Positions 5,700-12,085 of a stretch of 12,085 nucleotides of DNA are shown in pieces. Location: NCBI GenBank assembly GCA_902797065.1, contig CADBRK010000172.1, positions 1-12,085 on the forward strand, read 5' to 3'. This stretch comes from an uncultured Ruminococcus sp. (GTDB lineage: Bacteria; Bacillota; Clostridia; Oscillospirales; Acutalibacteraceae). Under the pieces are notes generated by a model. The model was not told the origin of the DNA and did not search any database. It saw only the letters and a program-made list of their open reading frames with translations. The stretch's first letter is position 1. Each line of letters starts with the position of its first letter. The translations under genes and the position numbers were made by a program.

Positions 5700-7655
5700 T
5701 TAAATTGATTTTTCTTTCTTATACACAATAAATGCTGCAAACGATAAAGCAAAAATGAGAAGCACTATATTATTTCCGTTATCTCCTGTTGCTACCGGCG
5801 CAGTGTTGGAATTATTCGTTGTGTTCGACTGTGAAGCAGCCGAGCTGTTATTCTTGCTGCCGTTCGAGCTTGTATTTTCTTTGTTTGTATCCGAATCGTC
5901 TTTTTGAGTCACCGAAACACTGTTCATATCATAGAATGCCGGTTTTTTCTCACTGAACAGCTTATATGCGCAGAGTGCTTCGTAAGATTGTATTGTTGAG
6001 AGGGCGTTTTTCTCACCGTTCAGCGAATGAGCAAATCCGTTGTTATCGGATACCCAAAAGGCTTTAAGCCCGTCAAGCAAGCTGCTGTCGCCTTTAATAA
6101 AACGAGCGTCTTTATCTGCGTCGATACCCAATGCGGAAAGCGCAATAATGATCTGCGCGCTGTTTTCTGCATTTGGTTCGCCGTACGACGTATATGTGCC
6201 GTCTGTATTCTGATTTTCGGAAAGAAGCTTCAAAGCGCGATCCACAGCGTTTGTTACGTCGAAGTTTTTGCCGTAATACGGAGCAAGCGCCTGCAATACT
6301 ATTCCTGTCATGTCAGGCTCATAAACATCTCCGAAATACGCCCAACCTCCGTCGTTCAGCTGAGCGTCCAGAATAGCCGAAATAAGTTTTTCACGGGTAG
6401 TCTGTTCCTTACCTTTTTCGGCGGCGGGAATCTCGTAATTCTTTGAATCAAATGCAAGCAGCGCATATGCCAAACCGTTTATACCCTGTTTTGCTGCAAA
6501 ATCAAGATCCGAAAGTTCACTGAGCATATTGATGTTATTCCATTCTGTCGGGTTTTCTCCGAGCGCAGTGAGTACCAATGTGTACTTAGCGTAATCTGTC
6601 GCTCTCTTCGGAGGATCGCTTTTCAAGGCGTCATTAAGCTTCGCAAGATAATTCTCTGCGTCTTTTGCCGTACACAAGCCCAGACGACAATTTGTAAGCA
6701 AAACCCATTCGTCTCCGGGGAGATAATTATTGTTTGCAGGAGTCATATCGGAATGTACCGCAGTTATCATCGAATCGACAGATAAGTCGCTGCTGATCTT
6801 GTCCGTATCGGTAACGGAAGGTACATTTGACGTATCGGTATCCGCAACGCTGTCGGTGTCGGATACTTCACTGTCCGAGCCTGCTACGGTTATTGTATAT
6901 ACGGTTTCCGTTACACCGTCGGGCATATATGAATGCCAGCCTGCATGACCTACGCCGACATAAAGAACATCGCCGTTTGAAACAGAAATAGTATCCGTTC
7001 GCTTATAGTCAGCCGAATCGTCGTCGGGAGAATAGCTGTTTTTGTATATCTTATAGCGGTAGCTTTTGTTTTCAGCTGTCGGTGTTATGCAAACAGAATT
7101 TGCGTCGCTCGGTAATTCGAGTACATACTCTGTTGTATCGGCAGAAAACTCCGGTGATAACTTTCCTTTATCGGCAGTCAACGACGTCAGTTTTGTGCTC
7201 AGCGAAGTATAATCGGAGCCTATATCCACGCCCCAGTTCAATGAATATGAGAGAAAAAGCTCATCACCGTCATCGAGGCTCAGCGTGGTTATTCCGCCGT
7301 TTCCGTACCAGTCGTCGTAGCCTGTCATCCATCCGCCCATACCCGCCTGATCGGCTCCCGCAGATAATCCGTTGATCTCGGTTACATAATTATCCTTAGC
7401 GCCCGTCTGGGTATATCCATGCTCGGAAAGCGTTTTTTCAAATAAATCCGCTGCCGGAGTTACTCCGTCAATATTGACCCATTCGTCGATAAGCGTTCCT
7501 TCCCACGCAGCACCGTCAGCCTTAGAGAACGTATTGTTTTCAACAACAATTCTTGCACGCTTCCCCGAATCATCCGCATAAACAAGAAGCGACATATTCG
7601 GAATCGTCAGCGCTGCTGCTAAAGTAAATAACAGAAACTTGTTTTTTAATCTCAT
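5700..7655 (-). CDS. Secreted DUF4430 plus alpha/alpha-barrel protein, transcobalamin-like
   Basis: A 651-residue extracellular protein that may capture a corrinoid. Residues 1-27 form a signal peptide ending near VYA-DD. Residues about 34-148 look like DUF4430, the domain related to the C-terminal beta domain of transcobalamin and intrinsic factor, with the aromatic GGWMTGYDDWYGNGG segment at 107-121 and SLDDGDELFLSYS at 126-138. Residues about 153-257 resemble a cadherin-like beta sandwich. A Ser/Asp/Thr linker with repeated DTD units (about 260-292) follows. Residues about 310-570 look like a terpenoid-cyclase/prenyltransferase alpha/alpha barrel, with QLNDGGWAYFGD at 432-443 and NQNTDGTYTSYGE at 481-493. 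A Ser/Asn linker, PVATGD, a hydrophobic segment (about 629-645) and a Lys-rich end suggest a variant sortase or membrane anchor. The ATG at 7655 has GGAG 8 nt upstream; an in-frame TTG at 7673 is less likely. The ligand is inferred from fold types and from metH and ECF neighbours. Confidence 0.85.
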   Translation of the reverse strand: MRLKNKFLLFTLAAALTIPNMSLLVYADDSGKRARIVVENNTFSKADGAAWEGTLIDEWVNIDGVTPAADLFEKTLSEHGYTQTGAKDNYVTEINGLSAGADQAGMGGWMTGYDDWYGNGGITTLSLDDGDELFLSYSLNWGVDIGSDYTSLSTKLTSLTADKGKLSPEFSADTTEYVLELPSDANSVCITPTAENKSYRYKIYKNSYSPDDDSADYKRTDTISVSNGDVLYVGVGHAGWHSYMPDGVTETVYTITVAGSDSEVSDTDSVADTDTSNVPSVTDTDKISSDLSVDSMITAVHSDMTPANNNYLPGDEWVLLTNCRLGLCTAKDAENYLAKLNDALKSDPPKRATDYAKYTLVLTALGENPTEWNNINMLSELSDLDFAAKQGINGLAYALLAFDSKNYEIPAAEKGKEQTTREKLISAILDAQLNDGGWAYFGDVYEPDMTGIVLQALAPYYGKNFDVTNAVDRALKLLSENQNTDGTYTSYGEPNAENSAQIIIALSALGIDADKDARFIKGDSSLLDGLKAFWVSDNNGFAHSLNGEKNALSTIQSYEALCAYKLFSEKKPAFYDMNSVSVTQKDDSDTNKENTSSNGSKNNSSAASQSNTTNNSNTAPVATGDNGNNIVLLIFALSFAAFIVYKKEKSI

Positions 7656-7663
7656 ATAAATTA

Positions 7664-7667
7664 CTCC
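7664..7667 (-). promoter_or_regulatory. Ribosome binding site deciding the start of the barrel protein
   Basis: GGAG (within TTGGAGTAA) on the minus strand, 8 nt before the ATG at 7655. The ATG start gives a clean signal peptide beginning MRLKNKFLLF, whereas the in-frame TTG at 7673 would place this site inside the coding region. Confidence 0.6.
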
Positions 7668-7695
7668 AATCAATATAGATTATTATTTTAATGCG

Positions 7696-10113
7696 TTATG
7701 CTGTTTGTTGCTTAACAATTTCTGCAGCATACCGCACTGTAGCCATTGCGTCTTTTCCGTAAAAGTCTGCGCCTATTCTGTCGGCGTACTCCTGAGTAAG
7801 AACAGCCCCGCCAACCAGAATTTTCGCCCACGGCGCATCTCTGCGTAAAAGCTCGATCGTTTTCTCCATTGCCGGAACGGTAGTTGTCATTAAGGCGCTA
7901 AGCCCGACCAGAGGCGCATGCTGCTCGACAACAGCTTTTACAACATCTTCGGGAGGAACGTCCTTACCGAGATCATATACGTCAAAGCCATAGTTTTCAA
8001 GAATAAGCTTTACAATGTTCTTGCCTATATCGTGTATATCTCCGTGTACGGTTGCTATTACAAACTTTCCTCTGTTCACGCTGTTCCCGGAAGGATCGGA
8101 CATCTTTTTCTTGACCTGCTCAAAAGCGCACTGAGAGGCTTCCGCACTCATAAGCAGCTGCGGCAGGTACATAGTTTTGTTCTCAAAGCCTTTGCCGACT
8201 ATGTCAAGCGCAGGGATTATCTGCATAGTTACAATATCAAGCGGCTGTTCCGTTTTTAGCAGCTCCGCCGTGATCTCCGCTGCCTGTTCTTTCAGACCTT
8301 TGACGATCGCTCTTTGCAGAGGAGAATCAAATTCCGCACTTGTCTTTATCTCTGTCCGAGACGCTGCCGCAGGTGCAGCTGCGGTTATGTATTTCCCTAT
8401 ATTCTCGATATAATCGGTGCAATTATCATCTATTGCATGAAGCGCTCTGAAAGAATAATAGCTCTTCATCATCTCGGCAGAATTCGGGTTCATTATAGCT
8501 GCGGAAAGACCGTTTTCCATAGCGAGAGTAAAGAATACCGACGTAATAATGTCACGGTTGGGAAGTCCGAAAGAAATATTCGATACTCCGAGCGAAGTAT
8601 GACATCCAAGCTTATGCCTTATGGTGTTCAGCGAATTAAGCGTTGCAAGAGCGGCATTGCTGTCTGCGCTTACCGTCATGGCAAGAGTATCAAAAATAAG
8701 ATTCTTTTTTTCTATGCCGTATTCTGCGGCGGTACAAATTATCTTTTCGGCGATCTCTACTCTTTTTTCTGCTTTATCGGGAATACCGTCCTCGTCAAGC
8801 GTAAGGCATACTACAAGACCGCCGTATTGTTTAACCAGAGGGAAAATCTCCCGCATGACTGCTTCTTTGCCGTTTACTGAATTAATCATCGCCTTGCCGT
8901 TATAACGTCTCAGAGCCGTCTCCATTGCCGTAATATCCGTTGTATCTATCTGCAGCGGAAGGTCAATAATTGCCTGAAGCTCGGTTGTTACGGTTTTCAG
9001 CATTTCAACCTCGTCAATCTCGGGCAAACCGACGTTCACATCAAGAACGTGCGCACCGTTTTCCTGCTGTTTCAGACCTTCTCCCAGTATATAATCAATG
9101 TCATTATTTCGGAGTGCTTCTTTAAAGCGTTTTTTGCCTGTCGGGTTTATTCTCTCTCCTATCAGAACAGGCGAACGTCCGAATTCAACAGCGTGAGTAT
9201 ACGAGCTTATCAGAGTACGGTCTTTCGGAGTGATCTCCACGGGAGTACAGTTTTTTGTTTTATTTACAGCCGCGCGAATGTAATCGGGTGTAGTACCGCA
9301 GCATCCGCCGATAATGTGAACGCCCATTTTCACGTACTCAAGCAGATCGTCGGAGAATTCTTCGGGATATACATCATATACCGTTGCGCCGTTTTCGCTG
9401 CGAGGCAAGCCCGCATTTGGCTTCAGAAGAACAGGTACCGAAGCATATTCAAGGTATTGTTCGACAACTCCCCTGAGCTGCTTCGGACCCAACGAACAGT
9501 TGGCACCTATCGCGTCCGCCCCCATGCCTTCAAGCATAGCCACCATAGCTGCAGGGGACGCGCCTGTCATAAGCTTACCGTCTTCGCCGTATGCATTTGA
9601 TACAAACACAGGCAGATCGCTGTTTTCTTTTGCCGCAAGGAGCGCTGCCTTTGTGTCGTAGCTGTCGTTCATTGTTTCTATATAGATCAGGTCAACGCCG
9701 CAGGATACGCCTGTTTTTATAGTATTGGCATATACGCTTACGGCTTCTTCAAAATCAAAATCACCGAACGGCTTCAGCAGCTTTCCTATCGGACCTACGT
9801 CAAGCGCGATGAATTTTTCCTGCGTACCGCTGCTTGTATCTCTTGCTGTTTTTGCATTTTCGACTGCGGCGCAAATTATGCTTTGTAATTCATCCTGATC
9901 GTATTTAAGGGAATTTGCTCCGAAAGTATTGGTACATATGATATTCGTACCGGCATCAAAATAAGCCTTCTGGATATGAACTATAACATCTCTGTGGCTT
10001 ATATTCCATCTTTCGGGTAATTCTCCGGGGCGAAGTCCCTCTTTCTGAAGCAGAGTTCCCATACCGCCGTCAAAATACACTATATTATTTTTTATGTAAT
10101 TGAGTATACTCAT
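7696..10113 (-). CDS. metH: Cobalamin-dependent methionine synthase lacking the reactivation domain
   Basis: Transfers a methyl group from 5-methyl-THF via enzyme-bound cobalamin to homocysteine, giving methionine, in the cytoplasm. The 805 residues show the standard order. The homocysteine S-methyltransferase barrel is at about 1-290, with FDGGMGT at 14-20 and zinc ligands Cys206 (GANCSLGP), Cys271 and Cys272 (GGCCGTT). The pterin-binding barrel is at about 315-570 (GERINPTG at 319-326, then DVNVG near 358-362). A helical cobalamin cap lies at about 595-670. The Rossmann cobalamin domain is at about 682-805, with the DxHxxG motif (D692, H694, G697), His694 being the axial ligand. The roughly 330-residue C-terminal activation domain of E. 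coli MetH is absent and encoded by the gene just upstream. The ATG at 10113 follows GAGGAGT (10120-10126). All catalytic residues appear intact. Confidence 0.96.
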   Translation of the reverse strand: MSILNYIKNNIVYFDGGMGTLLQKEGLRPGELPERWNISHRDVIVHIQKAYFDAGTNIICTNTFGANSLKYDQDELQSIICAAVENAKTARDTSSGTQEKFIALDVGPIGKLLKPFGDFDFEEAVSVYANTIKTGVSCGVDLIYIETMNDSYDTKAALLAAKENSDLPVFVSNAYGEDGKLMTGASPAAMVAMLEGMGADAIGANCSLGPKQLRGVVEQYLEYASVPVLLKPNAGLPRSENGATVYDVYPEEFSDDLLEYVKMGVHIIGGCCGTTPDYIRAAVNKTKNCTPVEITPKDRTLISSYTHAVEFGRSPVLIGERINPTGKKRFKEALRNNDIDYILGEGLKQQENGAHVLDVNVGLPEIDEVEMLKTVTTELQAIIDLPLQIDTTDITAMETALRRYNGKAMINSVNGKEAVMREIFPLVKQYGGLVVCLTLDEDGIPDKAEKRVEIAEKIICTAAEYGIEKKNLIFDTLAMTVSADSNAALATLNSLNTIRHKLGCHTSLGVSNISFGLPNRDIITSVFFTLAMENGLSAAIMNPNSAEMMKSYYSFRALHAIDDNCTDYIENIGKYITAAAPAAASRTEIKTSAEFDSPLQRAIVKGLKEQAAEITAELLKTEQPLDIVTMQIIPALDIVGKGFENKTMYLPQLLMSAEASQCAFEQVKKKMSDPSGNSVNRGKFVIATVHGDIHDIGKNIVKLILENYGFDVYDLGKDVPPEDVVKAVVEQHAPLVGLSALMTTTVPAMEKTIELLRRDAPWAKILVGGAVLTQEYADRIGADFYGKDAMATVRYAAEIVKQQTA

Positions 10114-10117
10114 CGTT

Positions 10118-10816
10118 TTACTCCTCTTTTTCTGCTTGAAACAAGCAGTCTGTTTTTGTGCACATTTCGCATTTATTCAGCTTGGCGTGATCGGTATTTC
10201 TGAGTCCGAAAACAGCTGTCACGGATTTTGAAGGCGTCATAAGCAAGCTGTCGTTCAGCGTAACGCCTATCTTTACACTGCATTCAAGAAGCTTGAATAT
10301 GTCTCTTTGAGTATCAAGAGGAAGATCGCCGTATCCGGGTGAAAATCTCGGAGTGCAGAACAAACCTTCCTTTGCTGCCCCGGCTCCGATCTCTTTACAA
10401 AAAGCGTCGCACAGGCATTCGACACGTTCTGCGCCGTAAGCCTGCAAAAGCAGAGCCTTCGACGGAGATATACGCTGATAACGTGCGATTTTTCGGTCTA
10501 TGCCAAGCCCTATAGTTGCCGCAAAAATAATCACCTTGCTGCTTCCTTCAAGACATTTTGCAAGATTCTTTGAATCGGTCCCGAACGGCAGCTGCGGAGA
10601 ATTCTGCTCCCAGCTCAGATCCATTATTCTGTAACATACTCTGTAAGAAAGATCGTCTTTACAATCGTCTATGACTTCCGACAACAGCTTTTCGACCTGA
10701 TCGTTCTTGGGATCAAAACGACCCGAGTACCCCGCATAACGAAATATTTCTTTCTTGTTTACTCCGAAAGCTTCATCTTCACCGCTGTATTGTTTTACAA
10801 ATATTACATTATCCAT
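10118..10816 (-). CDS. Free-standing MetH reactivation-domain protein
   Basis: A 232-residue protein matching the C-terminal AdoMet-binding activation domain of cobalamin-dependent methionine synthase, here as a separate gene. In full-length MetH this domain drives reductive methylation of inactive cob(II)alamin with AdoMet and a reductant. The diagnostic motif is RFSPGYGDLPL at about 157-167, equivalent to the RxxxGY AdoMet-binding segment of MetH. The ATIGLGIDR segment near 101-109 is also typical of stand-alone versions. A TTG at 10837 would extend the frame by seven codons, but the ATG at 10816 has a TAAGGG ribosome binding site 8 nt upstream and is preferred. It ends 4 nt before metH, whose ribosome binding site touches its stop codon, which suggests translational coupling. 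The tail carries a Cys cluster (C216-x2-C219-x4-C224) absent from E. coli MetH. Thermotoga maritima TM0268/TM0269 is a known split arrangement of this type. Confidence 0.9.
   Translation of the reverse strand: MDNVIFVKQYSGEDEAFGVNKKEIFRYAGYSGRFDPKNDQVEKLLSEVIDDCKDDLSYRVCYRIMDLSWEQNSPQLPFGTDSKNLAKCLEGSSKVIIFAATIGLGIDRKIARYQRISPSKALLLQAYGAERVECLCDAFCKEIGAGAAKEGLFCTPRFSPGYGDLPLDTQRDIFKLLECSVKIGVTLNDSLLMTPSKSVTAVFGLRNTDHAKLNKCEMCTKTDCLFQAEKEE
10120..10126 (-). promoter_or_regulatory. Ribosome binding site of metH
   Basis: GAGGAGT on the minus strand, 6 nt before the metH ATG at 10113 and overlapping the last base of the stop region of the reactivation gene. The layout favours translational coupling of the two parts of the split methionine synthase. 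Confidence 0.7.
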
Positions 10817-10824
10817 CTGATTTA

Positions 10825-10830
10825 CCCTTA
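10825..10830 (-). promoter_or_regulatory. Ribosome binding site deciding the reactivation-protein start
   Basis: TAAGGG on the minus strand, 8 nt before the ATG at 10816. It favours this ATG over the in-frame TTG at 10837, which has no purine-rich site at the right distance. Confidence 0.5.
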
Positions 10831-10856
10831 CCGTCAAACACCGGACTCGGAAAGAA

Positions 10857-11738
10857 TCAAAAAGTTTTCCAAAGAATTTCGGACAGATTATTGTAAATGC
10901 CCTTGGCTATATCCGGCTTGTTCATAGAATAAACATGAACATTAGTTATACCGTTTGCATAAAGATCAATGATCTGATCTGTGGCATATGCTATGCCTGC
11001 CTGTTTCATAGCGTCGGGATTTGAGCCGAATTTATCTACCATCGCCTTGAATCTCTGCGGCATGAATGCACCCGAAAGCTTTATCGCGCGTTCGACCTGA
11101 TTTCCGTTTGTAATCGGCATAATTCCGGGGATAACCGGTACATTGATTCCTGCTTCTCTGATCTTATACATAAAATTAAAAAACAGATTGTTGTCAAATA
11201 TCATCTGGGTAGTCAGAAAGTCAACTCCGGCGTCAACCTTCTCTTTCAGATACTTGATGTCGTCTCTCTGACACAGACTTTCGGGATGTACTTCCGGATA
11301 ACATGCCGCGCCTATGCAGAAATCGCCTTTGCTTTTAAGCTCATGGATAAGATCCGATGCGTGGCGGTAATCCCAACGGCTTCTGTCTGATTTTTCCAAT
11401 TCGGGAGTAAGATCGCCTCGGAGCGCCATCACGTTTTTTATATCATTTTCTTTTAATTCTTCGATACGATTGCTTATAGTCTCTTTATCAGAAGATACGC
11501 AAGTGAGATGCGCAAGCATAGGAACATTATATTTATCCTTTAGATTCTTTGCGATAGCCAACGTATATTTGCTTGTTCCGCCGCCCGCACCGTAAGTTAC
11601 ACTCATAAAAGCAGGACTAAGCTCGGCAATTTCCTCGGTAGCTTTCTGAACGCTCTCGTATGACGTCTCTTTTTTTGGCGGAAACACCTCAAAAGACAGC
11701 GACATCTTTTCGCTGCATATAATATCTGTAATTCTCAT
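10857..11738 (-). CDS. metF: 5,10-methylenetetrahydrofolate reductase
   Basis: A cytoplasmic FAD-dependent enzyme that reduces 5,10-methylene-THF to 5-methyl-THF, the methyl donor for methionine synthase. The 293-residue product has the length of bacterial MetF (a single TIM barrel without the eukaryotic regulatory tail). Visible family motifs are SFEVFPPK at about 15-22 (with the catalytic Glu17), SVTYGAGG at 46-53, ALRGD at 105-109 (the Asp near the flavin in the E. coli enzyme) and TTQMIFD at 176-182, all in the expected order. The ATG at 11738 is preceded by an AGGAAAGGA purine stretch about 9 nt upstream, and no better start lies near it. It is the first gene of the cluster, directly after a sigma-A-like promoter, and is followed after about 40 nt by the MetH reactivation protein. 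Identification is firm from motifs and context. Confidence 0.96.
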   Translation of the reverse strand: MRITDIICSEKMSLSFEVFPPKKETSYESVQKATEEIAELSPAFMSVTYGAGGGTSKYTLAIAKNLKDKYNVPMLAHLTCVSSDKETISNRIEELKENDIKNVMALRGDLTPELEKSDRSRWDYRHASDLIHELKSKGDFCIGAACYPEVHPESLCQRDDIKYLKEKVDAGVDFLTTQMIFDNNLFFNFMYKIREAGINVPVIPGIMPITNGNQVERAIKLSGAFMPQRFKAMVDKFGSNPDAMKQAGIAYATDQIIDLYANGITNVHVYSMNKPDIAKGIYNNLSEILWKTF

Positions 11739-11797
11739 ATTGTCTTTTCCTTTCCTGAAATATTACACAACACTGTTCTGCTAAAACTCACTATTCT

Positions 11798-11826
11798 ATT
11801 ATATATACTCAATGCAAAAAAAACAA
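11798..11826 (-). promoter_or_regulatory. Sigma-A-like promoter for the metF cluster
   Basis: On the minus strand a perfect TATAAT -10 box (11798-11803) lies 17 nt downstream of TTGTTT (11821-11826, matching TTG of the -35 consensus). This predicts a start near 11791 and a leader of roughly 50 nt before metF. That is too short for a cobalamin or SAM riboswitch. No other equally good promoter was seen in the short gaps inside the cluster. Confidence 0.6.
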
Positions 11827-11866
11827 GGTTTTTTCCGAAATTTAATTCTTCACTTGTTTTATTAAC

Positions 11867-11904
11867 AAAACGACGAGTACAGAAAACTCCATACTCGTCG
11901 TTTT
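11867..11904. terminator. Strong inverted repeat, likely bidirectional intrinsic terminator
   Basis: A perfect 13-bp stem (11867-11879 with 11892-11904, arms AAAACGACGAGTA and TACTCGTCGTTTT) encloses a 12-nt loop. A/T runs on both outer sides let it act in either direction. It sits just upstream of the metF promoter, so it most likely insulates the cluster from whatever lies to the right of the window. Confidence 0.75.
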
Positions 11905-12085
11905 TGGTATTATATATGTATTCACGTCTTTAAACGAGGAGCTATGCTCCAACAAGCTCGCTTGATTGGAGCGAGCGACGACGTCAACAAACGTCGTGGG
12001 TAACAATTCACCCCACCAAAAACCACATCATAAATCTTCGTCAAAATGACGAAAGTCAATATTAGAAATATAAAATTCGGCGATA
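11905..12085. other. Non-coding, hairpin-rich intergenic segment
   Basis: No convincing gene is seen. Several short perfect inverted repeats follow one another: GGAGC/GCTCC (11938-11950), GCTCGCT/AGCGAGC (11956-11976), ACGACGT/ACGTCGT (11978-11997), GTGGG/CCCAC (11996-12016, competing with the previous one) and TTCGTCA/TGACGAA (12037-12053). The density of stems suggests a folded RNA or a small dispersed palindromic element. Its outer border may lie beyond the window. Confidence 0.5.

Noticed and set aside
9049..9600. Plus-strand open frame of 183 codons, and a similar one at 8314-8880
   Set aside because: Both lie entirely opposite metH, whose protein is intact with all family motifs. Their translations are Cys/Tyr/Arg-rich without recognisable domains and lack good ribosome binding sites.
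11739..11866. Possible riboswitch leader upstream of metF
   Set aside because: The promoter leaves only about 50 nt of leader, with no B12-box-like or SAM-riboswitch-like conserved elements seen by eye.
11840..12075. Minus-strand open frame through the hairpin-rich region
   Set aside because: It translates palindromes and the terminator stem, has no plausible start site, and ends before metF, so it is taken as chance.

Overview
The window reads as one long minus-strand gene cluster from a Gram-positive anaerobe of the Clostridia/Ruminococcus type. This placement rests on moderately AT-rich DNA with strong GGAGG-like ribosome binding sites, an ECF-type vitamin transporter, a surface protein with a Gram-positive-style C-terminal anchor, and a split MetH. 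It is an inference from gene content; no rRNA or other phylogenetic marker is present.

Layout in the direction of transcription (right to left). The right edge (about 11905-12085) is non-coding and full of short hairpins. A strong 13-bp stem-loop (11867-11904) separates it from a sigma-A-like promoter (11798-11826). Then follow metF (methylenetetrahydrofolate reductase, 11738-10857), a free-standing MetH reactivation-domain protein (10816-10118), and metH without its reactivation domain (10113-7696). Next come a secreted protein combining a DUF4430 (transcobalamin C-terminal-like) domain with a terpenoid-cyclase-like alpha/alpha barrel and a C-terminal anchor (7655-5700), and a second membrane-anchored, stalked DUF4430 protein (5644-4730). 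The cluster continues with EcfT (4728-3838) and an EcfA-EcfA'-S fusion (3865-1244). The last gene (1177-302) is a poorly known protein with HhH-GPD-glycosylase-like motifs. The left 300 bases are non-coding with three hairpins, at least one a good intrinsic terminator.

How the genes may work together: MetF makes 5-methyl-THF. MetH uses cobalamin to pass that methyl group to homocysteine, and the separate activation protein rescues oxidised cobalamin. The downstream genes look like a dedicated cobalamin acquisition route: two extracellular proteins carrying the two fold types that make up human intrinsic factor and transcobalamin, followed by an ECF importer. The short gaps and overlaps support co-transcription of most of the cluster, so the cofactor consumer and its supply chain appear to be one unit. 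No cobalamin riboswitch was seen. The capture-and-import function is inferred from domain types and gene order; ligand specificity is not proven by the sequence.
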